This document shows positions 55,492-64,000 of a stretch of 64,000 nt of DNA, piece after piece (the stretch's first letter is position 1; each line of letters starts with the position of its first letter). Position numbers and translations under genes: made by a program. This stretch comes from Megalobrama amblycephala (lineage: Eukaryota > Chordata > Actinopteri > Cypriniformes > Xenocyprididae): NCBI RefSeq assembly GCF_018812025.1, contig NC_063052.1:25061226-25125225 (forward strand). The letters run 5' to 3'. Under the pieces are notes generated by a model, which was not told the DNA's origin, ran no database searches, and saw nothing but the letters and a program-made list of their open reading frames with translations.

Positions 55492-55979
55492 AGGGTTAGT
55501 TCACCCAAAAATGAAAATTGCTTCAGGAAGCTTCGGAGCATTATGAATCAGCGTGTCGAATCAGCGGTTTGGAGCGCCAAAGTCACATGATTTCAGCAGT
55601 TTGGCGGTTTGACACGCGATCCGAATCATAATTTGACACAGAAGAATCATAACGCTCCGAAGCTTCCTGAAGCAGTGTTTTGAAATCGGCCATCACTAAA
55701 TAAGTCGTTATTTTGTTTTTTTGGCGCACCAAAAATATTCTCGTCGCTTTATAGTATTAATATTGAACCACTGTACTCACATGAACTGATTTAAATATGT
55801 TATTAGTACATTAATGGATCTTGAGAGAGGAAATGTCATTGTTGGCTATGGAGGCCTCACTGAGCCATCGGATTTCAACAAAAATATCTTAATTTCTGTT
55901 CCAAAGATTAACAAAGGTCTTATTGGTGTGAAACGGCATAATAAATGACATTATTTTCATTTTTGGGTGAACTAACCCT
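55492..55979. mobile_element. AGTTCACCC-family element, copy with shortened left arm
   Basis: Bounded by TTAA at 55488-55491 and 55980-55983, it starts AGGGTTAGTTCACCC and ends GGGTGAACTAACCCT. The left arm has lost most of its outer part, while the central palindrome (GCTTCAGGAAGCTTCGGAGC against GCTCCGAAGCTTCCTGAAGC) is intact. The right TTAA is shared with element F2. Confidence 0.85.
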
Positions 55980-55983
55980 TTAA

Positions 55984-56944
55984 AGGTGCCCTAGATTCAA
56001 AATTTTATTCATAGTTAAATAACAAGAGTTCAGTACATGGAAAAGACATACATTGAGTTTCAAACTCCATTGCTTTCTCTTTCTTATGTAAATCTCATTT
56101 GTTTAAAAGACTTCCGGAAAACATGCGGATCTCAACATAACACCGACTGTTACGTAACAGTCGGGGTGTACGCCCCAATGTTTGCATATGCCAGCCCATG
56201 TTCCCAACATTATGAAAGGCATTACACAAGGGCAGCCAGTAACGTCTGGATCTGCACAGGTGAATCAACAGACTAGGTAAGCAAGAACAACAGCGAAAAT
56301 GGCAGATGGAGCAATAATAACTGACATGATCCATGATAGCATGATATTTTTAGTGATATTTGTAAATTGTCTATCTAAATGTTTCGTTAGCATGTTGCTA
56401 ATGTACTGTTAAATGTGGTTAAAGTTACCATCGTTTCTTACTGAATTCACGGAGACAAGAGCCGTCACTATTTTCATTTTTAAATACTTGCAGTCTGTAT
56501 AATTCATAAACAGAATTTCATTCTTTATAAATCTCTCCAACAGTGTAGCATTAGCCGTTAGCCACGGAGCATATAACCTCAAACTCATAGAGAATCAAAT
56601 ATAAACATCAAAATAAATACTTTACTCACATAATTCGAAGCATGCCTACAGCATGCAAGACGAACATCTTGTAAAGATCCATTTGAGGGTTATATTAGCT
56701 GTGTGAACTTTGTAAATGTGCTGTAATATAATATAATCGAGAGCTCGTGTGGCAGGGAGCCTGCGAATTAAAGGGGTGGCGCGCTGAAAAAATCAGTGCA
56801 TAGTTAATGATGCCCCAAAATAGGCAGTTAAAAAAATTAATTAAAAAAAATCTATGGGGTATTTTGAGCTGAAACTACACAGACACATTCAGGGGACACC
56901 TTAGACTTATATTACATCTTGTGAAAAAGCATTCTTGGGCACCT
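55984..56944 (-). mobile_element. TTAA-flanked element F, copy F2
   Basis: Starts AGGTGCCCTAGATTC and ends CTTGGGCACCT, bounded by TTAA (55980-55983, 56945-56948). 961 bp, inverted relative to F1 (960 bp). Both carry ACTGTTACGTAACAGTCGG and CCCCAAAATAGGCAG or complements. Non-coding; the similar short peptides in both copies only reflect shared DNA. Confidence 0.82.
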
Positions 56945-56989
56945 TTAAATATTCACTCCTGGGCAAAAAAATAGACCAAAATTGCAAAA

Positions 56990-57920
56990 TATTTAATTAT
57001 CTTTTCATGGTCTGAAGCTTAAAAAATGTGACAAAACCAGCTTTCTGTTTATAATCCATATACAATTTGAATTAAAGTTTTGTTTTTCATGCTGCTCAGT
57101 ACACTGCGAAGTTTCTTGATTTACAACTGTATTTAAATGCACAATTGAATCAGAAACTATAATGATTAACAGTGATGTAACCATAGCAACAGACGGAACA
57201 AAACAATCTTATGCTGTTAAAATAGATGTTCATTGTTTCTTTGTCCTTCATTTTTGTTTACTTTAAACATATACAATAGCTGCTTTACCTTTGTCGGACC
57301 AAACCGTTCTCATTGCTTAATCGTTCCATTTTGAGCAGATCTGATGTAATACAAATGCATCAGTCGTTGCCTGGGTAATGCAGTTTATAGATGATATGAT
57401 ATGTATCAGATCAGATACTTCTTTTAATTTTATTATTAACTTGCATTAACTTTGCTCAAATAGAGTTCTTGGCCAGCTACAGAGAAACTGGCAGCCAGGC
57501 AGCATAAGAGTGACCAATCCTGAGTGGCGACATCACTCACACATTCTAACAGCATGGTTCTGCAGTATTCCGGACGGAGAACAGTTTGTAATTATGCTGT
57601 GCCAAACCAAGCTTAAGTGGAAATATGACTGGAACGGTTCCTTACCGCTTTTATAACCGTTCGGCCAGACAGTGAAAAAGCGGCTAATGTTTACTTATAA
57701 ACAAGGCTGCATGCTGTTTAAATGTATTGTTTATTTATAATTATCATCATAAATATTAACTAAATTTTATTCATTTATAGTTTATTTTTAAAAAGTTAAA
57801 TAAAATGGTAAAATAGTTCCAACAGTTTTTGCTGTGGTACTGAAATTGGTACAGAGAACTGTGAAATTTTTACCTTTATTGGTACTGACAACTGGAATTT
57901 TGGTACTGTGACAACCTTAG
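56990..57920. mobile_element. Fragment of the GTGACAACCCTA hAT-like family
   Basis: CATGCTGCTCAGTACACTGC, TTGAATCAGAAACTATAATG and the right end TTTTGGTACTGTGACAACC match the right arm of the element at 36640-38414 in order. The left end is not visible. A solo LTR abuts its right end. Confidence 0.6.
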
Positions 57921-57923
57921 TAT

Positions 57924-58206
57924 TGTTACAATTAGCTGTGTAGGAACACACACAACGAGGAATATAAGTTCAAGAGTCAGAACTTTACTAGGCAATCCAA
58001 TAGAACATAGAGGAACAGAGTTAACACAACACTGACAACGTAAAATAACCAACAACCCAAAGTGAGTGAGGTGACTGTTTATAAAGGAATTCCAGATGAG
58101 TGATAATGATAGTGAGTGTCTTCAGGTGCGGGTGATGATGATGACGTGCAGGTGCGGAACAGAGTGGATGCTGGGAAACGTAGTGCAGGAACCTGTGACT
58201 GTAACA
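57924..58206 (-). mobile_element. Solo LTR with 5-bp target duplication
   Basis: The 283-bp unit begins TGTTACAATTAGC, ends GACTGTAACA, and is flanked on both sides by AGTAT (57919-57923, 58207-58211). TG...CA termini with a TGTTACA inverted match and a 5-bp duplication define an LTR. On the minus strand, CCTTTATAAACAGTC could be the TATA region, so transcription probably ran leftward. No internal region remains. Confidence 0.85.
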
Positions 58207-58245
58207 AGTATATATATTTTAATATATTTAATATATATATTTTAA

Positions 58246-58635
58246 AGGGGTGGTTGATTATGATTTCACTTAACTTTATTTAGTGTGTAATGCTGCTGTT
58301 AGAGCATAAACAACATCTGCAAAGTTACAACGCTCAAAGTTCAATGCAAAGGTAGATATTTTCTTGTGAAGGATTCGCTGTTTAACTCCCTGAGGTCTGA
58401 AAACGCGCCGGTGCGTTTTGCAGGATTTTTTTCACATTGCAGCAAAACAGACTTAAAATACTCCGTCATTTCTTGTCATAGAGACATAAGTAATATATCA
58501 ATTGAAACTATAGAATGTCTTCTTTTATTTGTGTACACTCAGAGTAAAAACAAAAAGTTGTGCTTTTTGCAAAATAAAGAAAACTAACATGATGCGTGAT
58601 CTCTCGTCTCCCTCTGAACGAAGTTTTTGATTTGA
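58246..58635. repeat. Two abutting dispersed-repeat fragments
   Basis: 58246-58366 (AAGGGGTGGTTGATTATGAT, GCATAAACAACATCTGCAAA) and 58387-58630 (CTCCCTGAGGTCTGAAAACG, TTGCAGCAAAACAGAC) have the phrasing of abundant cyprinid repeats. Neither has clear ends. The 73-residue frame is not credible. Confidence 0.45.
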
Positions 58636-58639
58636 GCTT

Positions 58640-60028
58640 GAAAAACAGCAGTCCACTAGAGAGTGCGCACGGACTTTGAAAGGGCTGCGCGCTGAACTGT
58701 GCACGAGATGGAGCGGGACACGGAAAATGAAGTAGGCCTAAGGCCTATAGCCTACCCGCGGGCGCGGCTTAAGACAACTTTTATTTTCTTTCACACACAG
58801 CACAGAGAAACGTCTTTCTAATAAACCGACCAAACTGCCTGTCAAGTGATAGATGAAACTGACAATGACTTCATCTTTTTTAACGACAAATGAAAGGCAA
58901 TGTGGATAAACATTCACAGCCACGATGTACAGAACACCACACAAAGATATAGAAGAAAACGAATAAAAACATTTTGGATCAATAAACCTTAAAATATATT
59001 TAAAAATAACTGAAGAAAAGCCACACTGCAGATATACATTTCATATGTCGGCAAATCAAATTACATCGGCTAAACTGTCTGTGCAAGCAAGCTTTAACTC
59101 TACAGCGCAACATTGATGCACCAAAAAATTAATTCATTTAATAAAAAAAAAATTATATATATATTTTTTTATCAAACATTAATTTACAGAATTGAATTAG
59201 AACAGAAATATGATCGAGTCAAACTGCAAAATGCCTGAAGTGCAGGGGAACATATATTCAAAACACAAGCCACAAAAAATTAAATTAGATAACCCAGAGT
59301 GATCAATAAATAAATAAAGAAATTATTAAAATGACGAAAGTATAGCCAGAATTGTCAACTTTGTCTTTTTAACTGCAGAGACAATAAACGCTGAACTGGA
59401 TTGGCAGTCTTTTTAGCTAAACACTCAAAAATCAAATTATATCCGTCTAAAATAGTTTGAAATCACTTGTAGCTACCCTACCTGATTGAGTGAGAAAAAT
59501 CCAGTCTTTCATGCGATCTGCCTGTGTCCGTTTGAGTCTTTTCAAATAGCGCGCTATAGTCAGCTCGTTGGCCAGCAGAAGCGCCGCAGTGTTTGTCGTT
59601 GTTGAGTTCTAGGACATGAGCTGTGGCACAACTTGCATCATACATTTTTTGGATCATCTTTTACCATTTCAAAGTGCATCCAATTGTACACTTTATCCAA
59701 GACATTGTTAAAGGTTTAATCCCTGCCGCAAAGATGCTCCTCTGCCGGTCACAGATCATGGAAGTGAAACTTAAATCGGTCACAGGGGTGGTTGGATTTA
59801 TTCACGCACATTAAAAATATTTATTAAAAGCTTCTTTCTTTTCACATTTTTATTTATGGTATTAACATAATAAAAGAACCGGTATGTCTATGTAAAATCA
59901 GTCAGATATTGAGCACCCCCATATCTCTTCTCATAACACCTCTGCGAAGATTCGACTGTGAGATTGGTAGTCGAATCAGGCTCCTCCTATCGAAGATTCG
60001 AATCGTCGACTATTCAGGGTCACCCCTA
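58640..60028 (-). mobile_element. Repeat E2: inverted, truncated copy of E1
   Basis: The right end CAGGGTCACCCCT and subterminal ATCGAAGATTCGAATCG mirror the left end of E1 at 8159. Identity continues through AGCACCCCCATATCTCTTC, GGCCAGCAGAAGCGCCGCAG and GTGCACGAGATGGAGCGGGA. The terminus corresponding to E1's right end is missing, so E2 is truncated by about 180 bp. Confidence 0.78.
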
Positions 60029-60341
60029 CTCCTCAGTATAGAAATTGACATAAATATATAAGAATCCATCAATTTCCCTTTCGAGGGAACTCGCGCTGCG
60101 TCCGATAGGAACGCTTTGGGAACGCCTCCAGCGTGATAGCGTCTGATGCACAACTGTCAACTAGTCCAATGGCGCGAGTGAACGTCACGGGCGGGTGACG
60201 TCACGACCAGGAAAGGATAAATACACATCCGGTGCAACCGGCTTCAGCTTTTCTGCCTCAGCAAAAGCGCTCTATGTGAAACTGTCTTTGTCTATTTATT
60301 GTTGTCTGTCCCGTTATCATACAGCACAATATATATCAGTC

Positions 60342-61812
60342 ATGGCGAACACACAAGCATTTAAACCGTGTGCTCCTCCCTGCCCTCGTTTTCTCTCGGG
60401 TGGGGATACACACGATTTGTCCGTTATGTGTTTGGGAGCGGAGCATGCTCTTTCAGCCTTCGAGGTGGCTGAATGCGAGCATTGTGAAAAACTTCCCCTG
60501 AGAACGCTCCGCTCCCGCCTCGCACTTTTCGAGGAAAGTGCGCAGGCAAGCGTTCCCCACGGCTCTGGACCCGCTGCTGCCGAGGCAGCGCGGAGAAAGA
60601 TGTCGTGGGGCTCGCAGATGGATCTGTCAGCGGGGCTTGAGACGAGCACGAGTGCTTTTTCTCAGCCTTCACCTGGCAGATCCCGCGCCCCCTCTCTGGT
60701 GTCGGAAGCCCGCCCCGCGGCTTCTTCCGCCCAGGGAGAGGGCTCGTCGCATCAGCACTCTAGTTCTGAGGAATTAGACGTGCTGAGCGTCGATATGGGG
60801 GAAGATGACTCGCCATCACTTTCCCCTGAGTACGAGGAGCTGGTGGATGTGCTTTCTCGTGCTGTGTCAAAATTAAACATCGAGTGGCCAGCCGAGAATC
60901 TTGGCGCTCGTCCAAAAAGCAAACTGGACGAGCGGTTTCTGTCATCAAACAAAGCACTTCCACCACGGGGCCTTCCCTTTTTCCCTGATTTGCATGATGA
61001 GATATCTAAAACTTGGAAAAAACATATTCATCACGTCTTTTCAGCCCTCATGTGAAACACTACTCTAATATAAGAGGGCTGAAAGAGCATGGTTATGGGG
61101 CGATGCCCCGGGTTGAACAGACGCTTGCGAGTTATCTGTCCCCGGGTTCAGCATCGTCCCTGAAGGCCTCCACGCTTCCCACTAAACCACTAAAAGCTAC
61201 ATCAGGGTTAGTGGGAAAAGCGTATACGGCAGCAGGTCAGGCTGGTGCGTGCTTGCATACTATGGCTGTGTTGCAAGCGTACCAAGCAGACCTGTTGAAG
61301 GATTTGGATGCGGGGAGGGGATTGGCTCGGACGCTGTTCGAGAACTTCGTCGAGCCACAGATCTGTCTCTAAGAGCCACAAAGGAGACCGCCAGAGCTGT
61401 TGGGCGGTCTATGGCAGCCTTGGTGGCGACAGAGAGGCACCTGTGGCTTAATCTGTCTGAATTGAAGGATAAAGACAGGGCCTTTCTCCTCGACGCTCCG
61501 CTTGCACCTTCTGGCCTGTTCGGCGACGCAGTCACATCTGTTGTCGACAGGTTCCAGGAAGCTAAGAAGCAGGCGGAGGCATTTAAAAAGTATCTTCCAC
61601 ACCGCCATCCACCTTCTGGGGCTGCTGGGCGTGAGCAGTCCCAGCCGTACAGCTCCTCGTACCGAGCGCAGCAGAAAGAGAGTGTCGCCTCTCGAGCTCC
61701 ACCCCAAAGACACGGTGGGCCGGGACGGCACTCTCAGCCCAAGCCTTCCAAGCCGAAGACAGACCTGAGGGTTTTGCTTCAGGCGAAGAAGGCTGGGCAG
61801 AAGAAGTCCTGA
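60342..61812 (+). pseudogene. DIRS gag-like gene, frameshifted
   Basis: The likely start is ATG 60342 (MANTQAFKPCAPPCPRF). An in-frame ATG at 60195 lies in the leader. The first part (to 61055) is rich in Ser/Ala/Glu and has LSVDMGEDDSPSLSPEYEEL. The middle (LFSPHVKHYSNIRGLKEHGY to QAYQADLLKDLDAG) is read in a second frame, and the last part (DAVRELRRATDLSLRATKET to KKAGQKKS, stop 61810-61812) in a third. So two indels occurred, one in or near the A run at about 61013-61022 and one at about 61310-61340. A zinc knuckle is not visible. The product would bind element RNA and assemble particles. An intact protein would be about 490 residues. Confidence 0.82.
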
Positions 61813-63980
61813 CGCCAGTGGCGTCAGACTTCTGAGGGCAGCCCCACACGTGGTGGTGCGGTACACACCTCAGTATACGGTGCCCGTTCCACCTCGTGGC
61901 CCTCAGGGGGCCGTTCTGCCAACCCCGCCACCCTTGGTGCTTCGGGGCGCAGCGGTTCCCACCGAATTAGTGACGCAGTGTTCAGAACATCAACACGACA
62001 CTGCGTCACATCCTCTGAGGAGGATAAATTTACATCAAAAATGTGCTGTGAACAAAACACCAGAGGCCAGCCTCGAGAGGCTGGTTCCCTTAGTAGATTT
62101 TCTGGTAGAGTGGAAATCTCTTCAAAATATCTCACGTTGGGTCCTGCAAATTATAGAGAAAGGGTACAAAATCCAGTTTTGGTGCCGTCCACCTCTATTC
62201 AAAGGAGTGCTGCATACGTCAGTGCTTCCTCAGCAGGCTTTGGTGTTGGAACAAGAAATAAAAACCTTATTAGCAAAGGAGGCTATAGAGAGGGTTCCGG
62301 TTGCCGACAGGGAGTCGGGGTTTTACAGCCGGTATTTCTTGGTTCCAAAAAAGGATGGGGGATTGCGCCCTATTTTAGATCTACGTCATCTGAATCGAGC
62401 AGTTCAAAAGCTAAAATTCAAGATGCTGACGTTAAGTCAAATCGTGACTCAAATCAAATCCGAGGATTGGTTTGTCACAATAGATCTCAAGGACGCATAC
62501 TTCCATATCTCCATCCTTCCACAGCACAGGAAGTTCCTGAGGTTCGCTTTCGGGGGCGAAGCGTACCAATTTCGGGTTCTTCCGTTCGGCCTAGCTCTCT
62601 CACCCCGCACATTTACAAAATGTGTAGATGCAGCGCTGGCCCCGCTCAGGCTGCAGGGCATACGCATCCTGAATTATATCGACGACTGGTTGATTTTGGC
62701 ACAGTCAGAGGAGATGGCGGTTCGGCATCGAGATGGCGGTTCGGCATCGAGATGTCGTTCTCGCACACATTCAGAAATTGGGGTTGAGACTGAATGCCAA
62801 GAAAAGCGTACTTACTCCACAACAGAGGACCACTTTTCTTGGTGTGGTTTGGAATTCAGTGACAATGCGAGCATGTCTCTCTCCAGCTCGCATCACTGCT
62901 ATTCTATCAGCCGTAAAAGAATTGAAGCTAGGCCAGTCACGCACTGTGAGGCAGTTTCAGAGACTGTTGGGTCTGATGGCAGCAGCGTCCAACGTGATAC
63001 CTTTTGGCCTGCTGTACATGAGACCCTTACAGTGGTGGCTCAGGACCAAAGGGTTTTCCCCGAGGGGCAACCCACTTCGTATGATCAAGATCACGCGGCG
63101 CTGTCTCCACGCCTTGATCATATGGAAGAAGAATTGGTTCCTGTCCCAGGGCCCTGTGTTAGGAGCTCGGTGTCGTCGTGTCACTTTGACGACGGACGCT
63201 TCTCTCACAGGCTGGGGAGCGGTAATGGAAGACCGCTCAGCTCAGGGTCTGTGGAAGAGTCATCAGCTCTCGTGGCACATAAATTGCCTGGAGATGATGG
63301 CAGTTTTCAATGCATTGAAGTTCTTCCTTCCAGACCTGAGGGGCCATCATGTGCTAGTCAGAACAGACAACACATCGGTGGTCTCCTATATAAATCGGCA
63401 GGGGGGTCTGCGGTCGCGCCCATTATACAAACTGGCGCAACAGATCCTCCTGTGGTCTCTGGGGAAGATGCTCTCCTTGAGAGCTATCTATATTCCAGGG
63501 ATTCAGAATATTGGAGCAGACACTCTGTCGAGGCAGGGGCTGAGGCCAGGGGAATGGAGACTTCACCCGGAGGTGGTGAAGCTCATATGGGAGATTTATG
63601 GCCAAGCGGAAGTGGATCTGTTCGCGTCTCAGGATACGACGCACTGTCCACTTTGGTTCTCCCTCACACATCCAGCTCCTCTGGGGCTGGACGCCATGGT
63701 ACAGACGTGGCCGAGGCTGCGTCTGTATGCATTTCCCCCAGTTGTTTTGCTCCCGGGAGTTCTGGAGAAAGTTCGCCAGGAAGGGATAACTCTATTGCTA
63801 GTAGCACCTCACTGGCCGAGCCGCATATGGTTCTCGGACCTGATAGCTCTTCTCGATGGCTCACCTTGGAAGATTCCGATCAGGAGGGACCTCCTGTCTC
63901 AGGCGGGGGGCACGATTCTGCATCCCCGTCCAGAAATGTGGAATCTGTGGGTTTGGCCTCTGAGGGGGCCAAGCTCATAG
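61811..63980 (+). pseudogene. DIRS reverse transcriptase-RNase H, interrupted by a 19-bp duplication
   Basis: The frame is open from before the gag stop (no clear ATG) to 62729. It shows RT motifs YFLVPKKDGGLRPILDLRHL, FVTIDLKDAYFHI (catalytic Asp, about 62471), YQFRVLPFGLALSPRTF, and YIDDWLILA (62675-62701). A tandem duplication of 19 bp (62711-62729 and 62730-62748) then shifts the frame. The rest continues in another frame to the stop at 63980: TTFLGVVWNSVTMRA, then RNase H with LTTDASLTGWG (Asp), NCLEMMAVFNAL (Glu), VRTDNTSVVSYINRQGG (Asp) and IGADTLSRQ (Asp). Catalytic residues are all present. The duplication is the only break I found in this gene. Confidence 0.9.
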
Positions 63981-64000
63981 AAGCTGGTCTCTCAACTGAG
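62749..64000 (+). CDS. Open frame overlapping RNase H; probable start of the tyrosine recombinase ORF
   Basis: The frame that is in phase with the RT before the 19-bp duplication stays open, with no stop, to the window edge, overlapping RNase H in a different phase for about 1.25 kb. ATG codons are available, for example at 63827. The last residues, GLASEGAKLIEAGLSTE, resemble the start of the N-terminal domain of DIRS recombinases. The catalytic R-H-R-Y part would lie outside the window. In DIRS elements RT and recombinase frames are known to overlap. How far upstream the true recombinase starts cannot be decided here. The composition (Ser/Gly/Glu-rich) fits an overprinted or non-coding frame in the upstream part. 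Confidence 0.5.

Larger units (their letters stand above)
60071..64000 (+). mobile_element. DIRS-type (tyrosine-recombinase) retrotransposon, left part
   Basis: A gag-like frame, a reverse transcriptase joined to RNase H, and the start of a further overlapping frame follow one another without LTRs or an integrase, which is the DIRS layout. The left end is near CCCTTTCGAGGGAACTCGCG (60077). It is followed by a GC-rich leader with TCCGATAGGAACGC and CCTCCAGCGTGATAGCG, as in fish DIRS terminal repeats. DIRS elements integrate through a tyrosine recombinase. That gene, the internal complementary region and the right terminal repeat lie beyond the window. This copy has several frame-breaking changes and is probably not autonomous. 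Confidence 0.88.

Noticed and set aside
62711..62748. Programmed frameshift site in the RT gene
   Set aside because: The shift is fully explained by an exact 19-bp tandem duplication; no slippery heptamer is needed.

Overview
The window looks like a teleost, most likely cyprinid (carp/minnow group), nuclear intergenic or intronic segment. The basis is its mobile elements: Tc1-like transposons with paired-repeat ends, a DIRS-type tyrosine-recombinase retrotransposon, many hAT-like and TTAA-flanked non-autonomous elements, solo LTRs and long (AT)n/(GT)n microsatellites. I see no host protein-coding exon that I can defend. Nearly all short open frames are chance frames or lie inside repeats.

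Layout. 1-5 kb: an AACGTTC-rich repeat, then a decayed Tc1 element carrying a nested LTR-like insert. 5-8 kb: a MITE and a block of apparently single-copy, homeobox/octamer-site-rich DNA. 8-18 kb: repeat E1, an LTR-element 3' end, a THAP-like fragment, a mariner-type MITE, and a three-level nest around 16-17 kb. 18-35 kb: long single-copy stretches that resemble conserved non-coding (enhancer-like) DNA, interrupted by MITEs, a hAT element with 8-bp target duplication, and a long (AT)n. 35-47 kb: a self-nested hAT MITE, and two larger hAT-like elements (36.6-38.4 and 43.7-46.0 kb), each with nested insertions. 47-60 kb: an ~850-bp palindromic element, a Tc1-like element with a broken transposase gene, a hAT-like element, abutting TTAA elements, a solo LTR, and E2, an inverted copy of E1. 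60.07-64 kb: the left part of a DIRS-type retrotransposon (gag, reverse transcriptase/RNase H, start of the recombinase frame), cut by the window end.

How the parts relate. The only recognisable proteins belong to selfish elements, and each is broken: two Tc1 transposases, the DIRS gag and the RT/RNase H. No autonomous source for the MITEs is visible. The host signal most worth pursuing is the string of enhancer-like blocks, which suggests a gene desert or giant intron near a developmental regulator. I cannot name that gene from this window. No previously undescribed system is proven. The strongest candidates for a second look are the insertions dated by nesting with exact target duplications, the adjacent TTAA elements that share one target copy, and the long open frame overlapping the DIRS RNase H.
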